Source: Cupriavidus pauculus
GTDB lineage: Bacteria; Pseudomonadota; Gammaproteobacteria; Burkholderiales; Burkholderiaceae
NCBI RefSeq assembly: GCF_003854935.1
Contig: NZ_CP033971.1
Coordinates: 186,001 to 250,000, forward strand
Length of the DNA stretch: 64,000 nucleotides
Reading direction: 5' to 3'
Each line of letters begins with the position of its first letter. The first letter of the stretch is position 1. Under the pieces are notes generated by a model, which did not search any database, was not told where the DNA came from, and saw only the letters and a list, made by a program, of their open reading frames with translations. The translations under genes and the position numbers were made by a program. Positions 1 to 9,072 of this stretch are shown here, in pieces.

Positions 1-1
1 T

Positions 2-598
2 GCGCGCGAGATTACCGAACTGGTCCGCGATACCGAGTCGCCGCTGCTATTCCATCATTCGAGCCGCGTCTACTACTGGGCCGCGCTGGCCGGCCACCAT
101 CGCGGGCTGGGCTTCGACCCCGAACTGCTCTACGCGGGCGCGATGTTCCACGACATGGGCCTGACGCCCGCGCACGGCAGCCCGGACAAGCGGTTCGAGG
201 TGGACGGCGCCAATGCCGCGGCCGATTTCCTGCGCAGCCGGGGCATCGGCGAGCGCGAGGTGGAGAAGGTCTGGACGGCCATCGCCCTGCACACGACCCC
301 AGGCATCCCGGAGTTCATGGCGCCCGAGATCGCCCTGGTCACCGCCGGCGTGGAGATGGACGTGCTGGGCATCCGCTACGACACGTTCGCCGATGCCGAC
401 CGCGAGGCGGTGGTGCACGCCCACCCGCGCACGGCTCACTTCAAGGAAGACATCATTCAGGCGTTCTACGACGGCATCCGCCACAAGCCCGACACGACGT
501 TCGGCAACGTCAAGGCCGACGTGCTGGCCGACAAGGACCCGCACTTCCATCGCGGCAACTTCTGCAGCGTGATCCGCAGCTCGGCCTGGCGCGGCTGA
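2..598 (+). CDS. HD-domain phosphohydrolase, 5' end outside window
   Basis: The reading frame is open from the window edge and ends at a TGA at 596-598. The visible 198 residues carry an HD-type metal-binding signature: a His-His pair in LLFHHSSRVYYWA, then MFHDMGL about 30 residues later, and a further ALHT motif. These fit the HxHDxD pattern of small metal-dependent phosphohydrolases of the HD superfamily, many of which act on nucleotides or small phosphorylated compounds. The substrate cannot be read from the sequence. The N-terminus and promoter are missing, so the full length is unknown. Third positions are strongly GC-rich, as in native genes of this genome type. The converging relic immediately downstream is not part of it. 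Confidence 0.75.
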   Translation, partial: AREITELVRDTESPLLFHHSSRVYYWAALAGHHRGLGFDPELLYAGAMFHDMGLTPAHGSPDKRFEVDGANAAADFLRSRGIGEREVEKVWTAIALHTTPGIPEFMAPEIALVTAGVEMDVLGIRYDTFADADREAVVHAHPRTAHFKEDIIQAFYDGIRHKPDTTFGNVKADVLADKDPHFHRGNFCSVIRSSAWRG

Positions 599-905
599 CT
601 AGCCCGGCCCGGCCGCGAAGCGCTGCACCAGCGCGGTCATCGCGCGCAGGCCCACGGGCTTTTCGAGCAAGAGGTCCGCACCAGCGCCAGGCCATCCATG
701 CCACGCAGCCCGACGTCGGTCAGCAGCAGCGCCGCCCCGCCCTGCCGCCACGCGGCCCAGGCGTCGTCGCCGCGCGCGCAGGCCACCACCTCGCAGCCGC
801 CGATACGCAGCAGTTGCTCCTGCATCATCAGCAGGTAGGCGGGATGGTCCTCGGCAATCACCACGCGCGGCAGCGGCGCCGTGAGGCTTTCCCCCGCAAG
901 CCCGG
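599..905 (-). pseudogene. Response-regulator receiver domain fragment (decayed)
   Basis: On the minus strand one frame reads [19 protein letters not shown] followed later by [19 protein letters not shown], which are the acidic pair and phospho-acceptor Asp region of a CheY-like receiver. The frame then breaks, and a second frame supplies LLEKPVGL near 660, the conserved Lys-Pro segment at the end of receiver domains. The roughly 40 residues that should separate the two blocks are missing, so this is a receiver with an internal deletion plus frameshift. In style it resembles the C-terminal receiver of a hybrid BvgS/EvgS-type sensor kinase. No intact start or kinase module is present. It abuts the HD gene tail to tail. 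Confidence 0.6.
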
Positions 906-936
906 AGGTTCGCCGTTTTTCTTGTTGCGCAGCGAT

Positions 937-1332
937 TCACGCCATAACCGCCGCTACCCGAAACACATTCCTTTCCGGATCTGCGAGCACGGTCTGCCAT
1001 TGCCCGTAGTACGTCTCGAACGGTGCCTTGACGATGGTGCCGCCGAGGCTCCCTATCAGGTCCGCTACCGCATCGACGCGTGACGGCGTTTCCACCATGA
1101 ACGTGGCGTAGGCGATGGTCGGTGCGGTTACACCTTCGATCGGTTGCCGCGATGTGAGCCCCAGCAACTCATACGCGGGCTTTGCATTGAAACCGAACTG
1201 GAAGTCCGCGGTTTCGAGCGCGCAATAGATCGCAGAGCGACTCGACGCGGCTTCGGGCAAATCGAGTACGTGTTGATAGAACGCGAGTTGTGCGTCGATG
1301 TCGCGGCATAGCAGGTTGAACCAGAGCTTCAT
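937..1332 (-). CDS. VOC-family (glyoxalase/dioxygenase fold) protein
   Basis: This is a 131-residue protein with the compact beta-alpha-beta-beta-beta fold of the vicinal oxygen chelate family: KLWFNLLCRDIDAQLAFY at the N-terminus, a central AYATFMVETPSRVDAVADL segment, and LADPERNVFRVA near the end. The family covers glyoxalases, extradiol dioxygenases, epimerases and antibiotic-binding proteins. The usual metal-binding His residues are not obvious, so it may be a binding or atypical member. Its ATG overlaps the stop of the upstream dioxygenase gene by four bases (ATGA), so the two are translationally coupled. The shared operon suggests a role in the same small-molecule pathway, but the substrate is unknown. 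Confidence 0.75.
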   Translation of the reverse strand: MKLWFNLLCRDIDAQLAFYQHVLDLPEAASSRSAIYCALETADFQFGFNAKPAYELLGLTSRQPIEGVTAPTIAYATFMVETPSRVDAVADLIGSLGGTIVKAPFETYYGQWQTVLADPERNVFRVAAVMA

Positions 1333-2291
1333 AAGACGGCCTCCGGCACGTAGGTCTTGCGGTACATCTCCGTCAGATGCTCACCCGCTGTGCACGGCGC
1401 AAAGCGCGGTGTCTCGCCATCGGCCACAGTGCCTGGCACCGGTTCGATCCGCACGAGGTAGTCGGGCTCGTAGAAGAACGGAATCGAGTAGCGTGGCAAG
1501 CCGTTCGAATGCACATTGCGCACGCGATGCGGATTCGAGTGATAGTGGCCGTTGGTCCAGCGCGGCACCATGTCGCCGAGGTTCACTACGAAGCAATCCG
1601 TCATCGGCGTAGCGGCCACCCATTCGCCGTCCGGCATCTGTACTTCGAGTCCACCGTGCTGGTCTTGCGCGAGGATGGTCACGGCACCCCAGTCGGTATG
1701 CGCACCAGCGCCGAACGTTCTCTCATCGGCATCGGCGGGATGCGCCGGATAGCGGATCATGCGCAGCGTCACCATCGGACTGTTGCTCGTGTGATCGAAG
1801 TAGTTTTCAGGCAGGTCCAGCGACAGAGCCATCAACTGCATGAGCCGGCGCGCGAGCGTCAGCATCGCGTCGATATACGTCTGACATTGCGCGGGCGCCT
1901 GCGGCAGTTCAGACGGCCACTGGTTGTGACCATAGGTCTGGTAGCCCGCCATCACATAGGGATGGTCATCGGGGTACGCCATGCCGCAATAGAAACTCTC
2001 CTTGAGATCGGGTCGCGCTGCGGCATCGAGTCGTTGATCACCGAGGTTCTCGAAACCGCGCATTGTGGGCGAGTTTCCCATGGCGAGCGCTTGGCGTGTG
2101 GCCTCCGGCAGATCCATCAGCGCCTTGGCCAGCGCGAACTGCTTCGCGATCAGTTCGCGTGGCACGCCGTGATGGCGAATGTAGAAGAAGCCCGATGACA
2201 TCGCCGCTGCACGAAACGCCTGAGCCACTTCGGCGCTGCGCGGCGCACCAGGCGTCAAGGCATCGGCGAGATCGATCATGGGAATCGACAT
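1329..2291 (-). CDS. 2-oxoglutarate/Fe(II)-dependent dioxygenase, isopenicillin N synthase-like
   Basis: The 320-residue protein has the DIOX_N segment at residues 1-110 and the double-stranded beta-helix core at about 170-290. The iron ligands are visible as the HTDWG motif and a downstream His in NPHRVRN, and the RYSIPFF segment contains the RxS pair that binds the 2-oxoglutarate carboxylate. The length is normal for the family. The family oxidises many small molecules, and members in proteobacterial catabolic operons are usually uncharacterised. A strong GGAGGG ribosome site lies nine bases before the ATG. It sits between a periplasmic-type receptor gene (gap 14 bases) and a VOC protein (4-base overlap), which suggests uptake and oxidative conversion of one compound. 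Confidence 0.88.
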   Translation of the reverse strand: MSIPMIDLADALTPGAPRSAEVAQAFRAAAMSSGFFYIRHHGVPRELIAKQFALAKALMDLPEATRQALAMGNSPTMRGFENLGDQRLDAAARPDLKESFYCGMAYPDDHPYVMAGYQTYGHNQWPSELPQAPAQCQTYIDAMLTLARRLMQLMALSLDLPENYFDHTSNSPMVTLRMIRYPAHPADADERTFGAGAHTDWGAVTILAQDQHGGLEVQMPDGEWVAATPMTDCFVVNLGDMVPRWTNGHYHSNPHRVRNVHSNGLPRYSIPFFYEPDYLVRIEPVPGTVADGETPRFAPCTAGEHLTEMYRKTYVPEAVL

Positions 2292-2305
2292 GATGCTGGC
2301 CCTCC

Positions 2306-3343
2306 TTACGCCTTGAGCTTCCGATCCGCTGCCGCAGGCAGGAACTGATCCGTCCAGATATCCGCAGCGGTCATCGGCTGCTTGATGCCAAACGCGCCTA
2401 CGGTTTCATCGACGGTCGCCTGCAGACGCGCCTGCGTGGCCGCTCCCCAGCCATTGCGCTGCGTATCGGGCGTGCGCATCGATCCATCGACGATCAGTTT
2501 CAGTCGCTCGTATTCCAGCGCCTGGTCGGCCAATGGCTCGCGCGCTTTCACTGCCGCAGCGCCTGCCTTTGGGTCCGCCATCGCCTCGATCCATCCGCGC
2601 GTGGATGCCTTGACGAATGCCTTCATCGCGTCCGGCTGCTCGGCCATGCTCTTGCGATTGGCGACGAGTCCGTTGCCATACGATTTCATGCCGTAGTCCG
2701 AGAAGCGGAACACGGTCAGCTTCTCCGGACCCAGTCCGCGCGCTTTCAGGTTCAGCAGTCCCGTAAAGTAGAAGTACGCAGCCGCATCGAAATCGCCTTT
2801 CACAAAGCGCGTATCGCCGATATCGGGCGTGGCGTTCTCCCACTTGACCGATGCCGGGTCGAACCCCTGCGCCTTGGCGAATACGGGAAACAGCTTGCGC
2901 GACGCGTTGAACGGCTGGCCGAGAATGGTCTTGCCCGCGAGGTCGCCGGGCTTGACGATGCCGCCGCCCTTGCGAACGATCACCGCATTGGGATTCAGGT
3001 CGTACTGGATCGCCACGGCCTTGAGTGCGGCAGTGGGATTGGCGGCGTTGAATTCGATCATCGCTGCCAGGTCTGCGGACGCGCAGTCATAGGCGCCACC
3101 CGCCACCAGACTGATGGCCGATGCCGAGCCGTTACCCGTATCGATCACCACATCGAGGCCGGCGTCCTTGTAGTAGCCGCGCTGCAGCGCCAGCAGAAAG
3201 CCGGCGCCAGACGCTTCCACCTTCCAGCCGAGGTTGAACTTGAATTTCTGCAGCGAGCCCGAGGCACGGACGAAAGCCGGTGCGGCCAGCAGGGAAGAAA
3301 ACGCGGTGGCGCCAGTGGCGCGCAGGAAGGTACGGCGTCGCAT
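2306..3343 (-). CDS. ABC transporter substrate-binding protein, NMT1/THI5-like
   Basis: The protein has about 345 residues. The ATG at 3343 was chosen because it gives a twin-arginine-like leader (MRRRTFLRAT, a hydrophobic AFSSLLAAPAFV stretch and an Ala-rich cleavage region) with a GGAG site upstream; the frame is open further upstream but without signal features. The mature part begins FKFNLGWKVEASGAGFLLAL and continues through YYKDAGLDVVI, which is typical of the NMT1/THI5 and SsuA/TauA receptor family for aromatic, sulfonate or pyrimidine ligands. No permease or ATPase gene is next to it, so it is an orphan receptor within the window. It is the first gene of an apparent operon with the dioxygenase and VOC genes. 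Confidence 0.85.
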   Translation of the reverse strand: MRRRTFLRATGATAFSSLLAAPAFVRASGSLQKFKFNLGWKVEASGAGFLLALQRGYYKDAGLDVVIDTGNGSASAISLVAGGAYDCASADLAAMIEFNAANPTAALKAVAIQYDLNPNAVIVRKGGGIVKPGDLAGKTILGQPFNASRKLFPVFAKAQGFDPASVKWENATPDIGDTRFVKGDFDAAAYFYFTGLLNLKARGLGPEKLTVFRFSDYGMKSYGNGLVANRKSMAEQPDAMKAFVKASTRGWIEAMADPKAGAAAVKAREPLADQALEYERLKLIVDGSMRTPDTQRNGWGAATQARLQATVDETVGAFGIKQPMTAADIWTDQFLPAAADRKLKA

Positions 3344-3525
3344 GGAAAACACTCCGGAAACAGGCGTGGATATACGTGGCGAGCAATTTCCGGGCGGCAT
3401 GAACTGCCGCTGAACGCTTCTACTCTCCGCACTGTATCCACGCAGGTTCTGTGCCAACGATTCGCTGGCGCCGCGCACCAGCCCTGCACCGCAATGCGGC
3501 ACGATGCGCCACGACGGCGCAGCGA

Positions 3526-4645
3526 TCAGGCGATGGCCGTGGCTGGCAACGCTGCCAAAGCCGTCCACTGCGGCAGTGCCATACCGTCCATCAATACATC
3601 GACATGCCGATGTGCCAGCGCAGGCCCGACGCTCATGCAGATACCACTATGCATCAGCGCCAACGTTGTACGGTCGTCTATATGGGTGATGGAAAACGCG
3701 CCGCTGGCCGGCGTGTGACGCTTGGCGCCATACACACCCTGCCAGCGCCCCACCACACGCAGCTTGCTGCGCAGCGTATCGCGCGCCAGATCCAGCATGA
3801 TGCCGTCGACCGATTCCGCATTGAACGGACGCGCATCCTGGCTGTAGTCGTGCGAATCGCCAATGATCCTGTCGCCATAAGGCGTCGGGCTGGCCAGCAG
3901 GTGGATGCCATGACGTTGTAGGTCGGAACACTGTTGGTCGATCTGCGTGGCCAAGGCCTTTGCTGTCGGCAGATCGGCAAACGCGCCGTAATGTGTGCAC
4001 GACAAACCGGTGAGCACGGCGTGCTGCAGATGGAAGATATCTTCCGGCGTCACGCGCAGCAGGCGACAGACCTGCGGCTCTAGCACGCAGTTGTTCGGCG
4101 CACAGCGTCTGATAGTCGCGACCGCTGCAGACGATCATGCGCTGCGCATTGCAGGCGCCAGCTGTCGTATCTAGCCAGCCATTGTCCGCGCTGCGTACCA
4201 GCGTGCCGAAATGGAAGCGCACGTCTTGCGTCGCGAGCCATGAGGTCAGCGTGGGAACCGCTTCACGCTAATACAGTTGCAGATCGTCGAGCCCTTGCAG
4301 CGCCGAGCGATGCATGGCCAAGCGGCCATCGTTGAGGCCCGCCAGATCGGCACCGCACAGCAGCTTGACGTTGTAGCCGAACGCCGGCGCGCGCGTGTCC
4401 ATGAACTCTTCGAGCACAGCGTCTTCCACGCGGTCGCGCGCGAACAGCAGCGCGCCATTGGCACGCGCCGAGATACAGGCGCGCTCGGCCCATCCCAGAT
4501 ACAGCGCGCGGCTTTCGCGCGCCAGAACCAGCATGATGCCCGGCGGCTGGCCGCTCACCAGCATCTGCCCGACGTTGCGGATCGATGCGCCAACTACCAA
4601 TTCGCTGCGCTCGAACACCTGCCACCGTGTGCAAGAGGGATGCAA
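3526..4645 (-). pseudogene. FAD-dependent oxidoreductase (TIGR03364-like), decayed
   Basis: Three consecutive minus-strand pieces read as one DAO-type flavoprotein. The first has FERSELVVGASIRNVGQM and SGQPPGIM, matching the region after the FAD-binding loop. It ends at an in-frame TAG at 4268-4270, after which the same frame continues as REAVPTLTSWLATQDV and RFHFGTLVRSADNG. A frameshift near 4090 leads into the C-terminal piece with LLASPTPYGDRIIGDSHDY and RWQGVYGAK, characteristic of the TIGR03364 group linked to aminophosphonate and amine oxidation. The N-terminal GxGxxG nucleotide-binding segment is absent. At least three lesions make it non-functional. Family assignment is from recalled motifs only. 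Confidence 0.65.
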
Positions 4646-4759
4646 CGCGCGTGCAAACCTGCCAAAGGTGCGGGTTGAACAAGGAGAGGCTCATGGTCTG
4701 CGCGTCCTCAGGACCGCGTGCGGACGATTCACGACGTAGGCAAGGCGTTCGGGCACTAC

Positions 4760-4885
4760 GATCGTGCAGGCTATCGCCCCGGAGGGCGGCCTGGGTTTCG
4801 GTCCACGCATTTTGCGTTTCACCCCACTGCCCCTTGGCTGTATGCGGTACTGGAGCGGCAGAATCACTGGTACGCGTACCGACAC
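4760..4885 (+). pseudogene. Remnant of a lactonase-family (6-phosphogluconolactonase-like) beta-propeller
   Basis: Two plus-strand frames join near 4803: the first reads IAPEGGLGFGPR, and the second continues THFAFHPTAPWLYAVLERQN. Together they resemble the GPRHxAFHPxxxxLYVxxE blade motif of the COG2706 lactonase family. Only about 40 codons remain, with a frameshift inside them, so this is a scar rather than a gene. It lies between the decayed oxidoreductase and the cupin gene, in the transition to lower-GC sequence. Confidence 0.4.
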
Positions 4886-4914
4886 CTCTCACCTTTACAT
4901 GCACGCAGCCTCGC

Positions 4915-5334
4915 TTAGGTCGTCCATTTCCCCGGCTCGGGTACGGCACGGGGACCTTCAACGCCTTCACTCGTGAAGTCCGCCGGTCCTACGACCTCCA
5001 AATACTCCATGTCGGGGGAGTAATCGAAGAGATAGTGGCGAATTCCGGGTTGTTGGTGTACACAATCTCCGGCTGAGACCAACGTTTCCCTGTCCTCGTA
5101 CATGAACCTCGCCCAGCCCTTTAACATATACACGATGTGGAAATCGGCTTTGTGCACGTGCCAACCAGTCCCCTTCTCGGGCTCGCGATTTGCTCGCACG
5201 AGTTGGGCAATCACCTTCCCTCCGGTGGCACATGCAATTCCCAGATCTCGATAAACAAAGAAGTCGCGGAGCCCACCCTCAAGGTACTTAGTATCTTCCG
5301 CTTTGACATGAGAGAAAGTCGATTCTTGCTCCAT
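4915..5334 (-). CDS. Cupin-domain protein
   Basis: A single-domain cupin of 139 residues. Motif 1 is visible as GTGWHVHKADFHIVYMLKG and motif 2 as PGIRHYLFDYSPD, so the two-His plus acidic metal-binding set of the conserved beta-barrel is largely present. The ATG at 5334 was chosen because GAGGA lies a few bases before it; a TTG at 5364 extends the frame but has no ribosome site. Small cupins bind or isomerise polar ligands, and no substrate can be named. Codon use is clearly less GC-rich at third positions than in mccB and ivd, and matches the 3' part of the adjacent mccA, which suggests both arrived together. Confidence 0.78.
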   Translation of the reverse strand: MEQESTFSHVKAEDTKYLEGGLRDFFVYRDLGIACATGGKVIAQLVRANREPEKGTGWHVHKADFHIVYMLKGWARFMYEDRETLVSAGDCVHQQPGIRHYLFDYSPDMEYLEVVGPADFTSEGVEGPRAVPEPGKWTT

Positions 5335-5376
5335 GATGTCCTCGTATCGTTGAGAGTCCGCCAAGTAAGCAATCGG

Positions 5377-7440
5377 CTATGCGGCCGCTTCACCCTGCTG
5401 AAAAGTCAACTGTTCATTGAGCAATAGCGAGAGAAGTTGCGCGCCCTCTGCCACCTGCTCACCGATGCCATACAAAATCTCCCCAACAGTGCCGTCTGTA
5501 GGAGCCGTGATCGTATGCTCCATTTTCATCGCCTCCATCACCAGCAATGGAGCGCCCCGTGCGACCTTGCTGCCGGGCGCGGCCATGACTGCAATGACCT
5601 TTCCCGGCATCGGCGCGGTCAACTTTCCTCCCTCGCCTTCAGCATCACCAGAGTGGCCTAGTGGATCAATCCATTGCAAGATGTCATGTCCTTCAGCGTA
5701 GAACACGTGTATATCAGCTCCATCAAAATAGACCTGTCCTCGAACCTGTCGACCGCCCAATTTCACCTGGATACCTGTGGATTCGATACTCCAAGTGAAG
5801 GGTTCTGTCTGACCGTTATATGTGAGCGTTTCTACAGATTCCCTTCCAAACGCGCTCTTTAGCGCGATCTGAACGGGACCGTTGGAAGACTCAAAGCGCA
5901 TCAAACGAGTCGTCGCGGCGTTAAGTCGCCACGCGCCCGCGCGCGTCCACGGCGAGCATCGGTCAGCGTCATCAACCCGACGCTCAATGCTCTCCCTATT
6001 GAGGAGTGCCGACGCCGCCAAAGCAACGACTTCCGGACTGGGAGGATTCAGTGCGGGAAACAGCGTGGCCTGGTTGCGCTCGATCAGCCCCGTGTCCAGG
6101 TCGGCCGTGCGGAAGGCGTCGGACTTCACCAGCCGCTGCAGGAACGCGACGTTGGTCGACAGCCCCACCACGTGGTAGCCGGCCAGCGCCTGCGCCATGC
6201 GCGACAGCGCCTCGTCGCGGTCGCGGCCCCACACGATCAGCTTGGCGATCATCGGGTCGTAGAACGGGCTGATCGCGTCGCCCTCGCGCACGCCGGCGTC
6301 GATCCGCACGCCGGCCGGGCCATGGGCGTCGCCGCCACGCATGAACTGCACCGCCGGCGGCGTGCGCAGGAAGCGCAGCGTGCCGGTGGACGGCAGAAAG
6401 CCCTTGTCGGGGTTTTCGGCGTAGATGCGCGCCTCCAGCGCGTGGCCGTCGATACGCAACTGGTCTTGCGTCAGCGGCAGCGGCTCGCCGGCCGCCACGC
6501 GCAACTGCCATTCGACGAGGTCCTGCCCGGTGATCATCTCGGTCACCGGATGCTCGACCTGCAGCCGCGTGTTCATCTCCATGAAGTAGAACGACCCGTC
6601 CTGGTTGGCGATGAACTCGACGGTGCCGGCGCCCACGTAGCCCACCGCGCGCGCGGCGGCCACGGCGGCCTCGCCCATGGCGCGGCGGCGGTCCTCGGTC
6701 ATGCCCGGGGCCGGTGCTTCTTCCAGCACCTTCTGGTGGCGCCGCTGCACCGAGCAGTCGCGCTCGAACAGGTAGACGCAGTTGCCCTGCGTGTCGGCAA
6801 ACACCTGGATTTCGATATGGCGCGGACGGGTCAGGTACTTCTCCACCAGCACCTTGTCGTCGCCGAAGCTGGCCGATGCCTCGCGCTTGACCGACGCCAG
6901 CGCGGCCTCGAACCCGTCGCCCGCCTCCACCACGCGCATGCCCTTGCCGCCGCCACCGGCGCTGGCCTTGAGCAGCACCGGGTAGCCGATGCGGTCGGCC
7001 TCGCGCCGCAGCAGCGCGGCGTCCTGGTCTTCGCCGTGGTAGCCGGGCACCAGCGGCACGGCCGCCTTTTCCATCAGCTGCTTGGCCGCGCTCTTGCTGC
7101 CCATCGCGTGGATGGCGTCGGCCGGCGGGCCGATGAACACGAGCCCGGCCTCGGCGCAGGCGCGCGCGAAGTCCTCGTTCTCGGACAGGAAGCCGTAGCC
7201 CGGATGGATGGCCTGGGCGCCGGTCTCCTTCGCCATCTCGATGATGTGGTCCGCGCGCAGGTAGCTGTCGCGCGCGGCCGGGCCGCCGATATGCACGGCC
7301 TCGTCGCAGAACGCCACGTGCCGGGCGTCGGCATCGGCGTCCGAGTACACCGCCACGGTGCGGATGCCCAGCCGGCGGCACGTAGCCGCCACGCGGCAGG
7401 CAATCTCGCCACGGTTGGCGATCAGGATCTTGTTGAACAT
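5377..7440 (-). CDS. mccA: Methylcrotonyl-CoA carboxylase biotin-carrying alpha subunit (mosaic gene)
   Basis: This 687-residue subunit carboxylates its own biotin with ATP and bicarbonate for transfer to 3-methylcrotonyl-CoA in leucine breakdown. The biotin carboxylase domain spans about residues 1-450: KILIANRGEIACRV, the ATP-grasp loop GGGGKGMRVV, and EMNTRLQVEHPVTE. The C-terminus has the biotinyl domain with EAMKMEH. An in-frame change of composition occurs near 6060: the first ~460 codons are extremely GC-rich at third positions, while the last ~230 codons and the downstream cupin are not. The gene therefore looks like a recombinant between the native mccA and another acyl-CoA carboxylase gene. 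The frame is intact and the key motifs survive, so activity is possible. It lies 10 bases after mccB. Confidence 0.88.
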   Translation of the reverse strand: MFNKILIANRGEIACRVAATCRRLGIRTVAVYSDADADARHVAFCDEAVHIGGPAARDSYLRADHIIEMAKETGAQAIHPGYGFLSENEDFARACAEAGLVFIGPPADAIHAMGSKSAAKQLMEKAAVPLVPGYHGEDQDAALLRREADRIGYPVLLKASAGGGGKGMRVVEAGDGFEAALASVKREASASFGDDKVLVEKYLTRPRHIEIQVFADTQGNCVYLFERDCSVQRRHQKVLEEAPAPGMTEDRRRAMGEAAVAAARAVGYVGAGTVEFIANQDGSFYFMEMNTRLQVEHPVTEMITGQDLVEWQLRVAAGEPLPLTQDQLRIDGHALEARIYAENPDKGFLPSTGTLRFLRTPPAVQFMRGGDAHGPAGVRIDAGVREGDAISPFYDPMIAKLIVWGRDRDEALSRMAQALAGYHVVGLSTNVAFLQRLVKSDAFRTADLDTGLIERNQATLFPALNPPSPEVVALAASALLNRESIERRVDDADRCSPWTRAGAWRLNAATTRLMRFESSNGPVQIALKSAFGRESVETLTYNGQTEPFTWSIESTGIQVKLGGRQVRGQVYFDGADIHVFYAEGHDILQWIDPLGHSGDAEGEGGKLTAPMPGKVIAVMAAPGSKVARGAPLLVMEAMKMEHTITAPTDGTVGEILYGIGEQVAEGAQLLSLLLNEQLTFQQGEAAA

Positions 7441-7450
7441 GCTGGTTCCT

Positions 7451-9058
7451 TTACATGCGGAAGACGCCGAACTTCATCTCGCCGATCGGCGCGTTCAGGC
7501 TGGCCGACAGGCCCAGTCCCAGCACCGTGCGGGTCTGGGCCGGGTCGATCACGCCATCGTCCCAGAGCCGCGCGCTGGCGTAGTACGGATGGCCCTGGCG
7601 CTCGTACTGGTCGCGGATCGGCGCCTTGAACGCCTCTTCGTCACCGGGGCTCCACTGGCCGCCCTTGGCCTCAATGCCATCGCGGCGCACCGTCGCCAGC
7701 ACGCTCGCGGCCTGCTCGCCGCCCATCACCGAGATCCGCGCGTTCGGCCACATCCACAGGAAGCGCGGCGAATAGGCCCGTCCGCACATGCCGTAGTTGC
7801 CGGCCCCGAACGAGCCGCCGATGATCACCGTGAACTTTGGCACCTGCGCCGTGGCCACTGCGGTCACCATCTTGGCGCCGTTGCGCGCGATGCCCTCGTT
7901 CTCGTACTTGCGACCGACCATGAAGCCCGTGATGTTCTGCAGGAAAACCAGCGGGATCTTGCGCTGGCAGCACAGTTCGATGAAGTGCGCGCCCTTCAAC
8001 GCCGACTCCGAGAACAGGATGCCGTTGTTGGCCACGATGCCCACCGGGTAGCCCCAGATCCGCGCGAAGCCGCAGACCAGCGTGGTGCCGTAGCGGGCCT
8101 TGAACTCGTCGAACTCGGAGCCGTCGACGATGCGGGCGATGACCTCGCGCACGTCGTACGGCTTGCGCGTGTCGGTGGGGATCACGCCGTACAGTTCCTC
8201 CACCGGGTACAGCGGCTCCACCGGTTCGTGCAGGCGGATCTGGTCCGGCTTGCGGCGGTTCAGGTGCTGGACGATGTTGCGCGCCAGCGAGAGCGCGTGA
8301 TGATCGTTCTGGGCAAAGTAGTCGGCCACGCCGGACAGCCGCGTGTGCACGTCGGCGCCGCCCAGGTCCTCGGCGCTCACTTCCTCGCCGGTGGCCGCCT
8401 TCACCAGCGGCGGGCCGCCCAGGAAGATCGTGCCCTGGTTCTTGACGATGATCGACTCGTCGCTCATGGCCGGCACGTAGGCGCCACCGGCCGTGCACGA
8501 CCCCATCACCACGGCAATCTGCGGAATGCCTTGCGCCGACAGGTTGGCCTGGTTGTAGAAGATGCGGCCGAAGTGGTCGCGGTCCGGGAACACGTCGTCC
8601 TGGTTGGGCAGGTTGGCGCCGCCCGAATCGACCAGGTAGATGCACGGCAGGTGGTTCTGCTCGGCAATCTCCTGCGCGCGGATGTGCTTCTTGACCGTCA
8701 TCGGGTAGTACGTGCCGCCCTTGACCGTCGCGTCGTTGCAGACGATCACGCATTCCTGGCCGGCCACGCGGCCGATGCCGGTGATGATGCCGGCGCCCGG
8801 CGCGGCGTCGTCGTACATGCCGTAGGCGGCAAGTTGCGACAGTTCCAGGAACGGCGTGCCGGGGTCCAGCAGTTGCTGCACGCGGTCGCGTGGCAGCAGC
8901 TTGCCGCGCGACAGGTGCTTGTCGCGTGCGGCCTCTCCGCCGCCTTCGGCCAGTTTGGCGACCTTCCGTTCAAGGTCGCGCACAAGCAGCTGCATGGTTT
9001 CGGCATTCGACTTGAAAGCCTCCGAGCGTGCATTGAGTTTGGTCTCGATTCTTGGCAT
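7451..9058 (-). CDS. mccB: Methylcrotonyl-CoA carboxylase carboxyltransferase beta subunit
   Basis: A 535-residue carboxyltransferase, the usual length, that moves CO2 from biotin to 3-methylcrotonyl-CoA in leucine catabolism. Signatures include [46 protein letters not shown], and [20 protein letters not shown], which form the two crotonase-fold acyl-CoA and biotin sites. The ATG at 9058 gives the standard N-terminus [12 protein letters not shown], with an AAGGGGG ribosome site upstream; the frame is open further upstream through ivd but only as a shadow. It lies 14 bases after ivd and 10 before mccA, so the three form one operon. Codon use is strongly native. Confidence 0.95.
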   Translation of the reverse strand: MPRIETKLNARSEAFKSNAETMQLLVRDLERKVAKLAEGGGEAARDKHLSRGKLLPRDRVQQLLDPGTPFLELSQLAAYGMYDDAAPGAGIITGIGRVAGQECVIVCNDATVKGGTYYPMTVKKHIRAQEIAEQNHLPCIYLVDSGGANLPNQDDVFPDRDHFGRIFYNQANLSAQGIPQIAVVMGSCTAGGAYVPAMSDESIIVKNQGTIFLGGPPLVKAATGEEVSAEDLGGADVHTRLSGVADYFAQNDHHALSLARNIVQHLNRRKPDQIRLHEPVEPLYPVEELYGVIPTDTRKPYDVREVIARIVDGSEFDEFKARYGTTLVCGFARIWGYPVGIVANNGILFSESALKGAHFIELCCQRKIPLVFLQNITGFMVGRKYENEGIARNGAKMVTAVATAQVPKFTVIIGGSFGAGNYGMCGRAYSPRFLWMWPNARISVMGGEQAASVLATVRRDGIEAKGGQWSPGDEEAFKAPIRDQYERQGHPYYASARLWDDGVIDPAQTRTVLGLGLSASLNAPIGEMKFGVFRM

Positions 9059-9072
9059 GGCTGGTGCCCCCC

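Noticed and set aside
6172-7629. Long plus-strand open frame of 485 codons opposite mccA
   Set aside because: It is antisense to a well-supported gene, is rich in Arg/Ala/His, has no family likeness, and is explained by high third-position GC.
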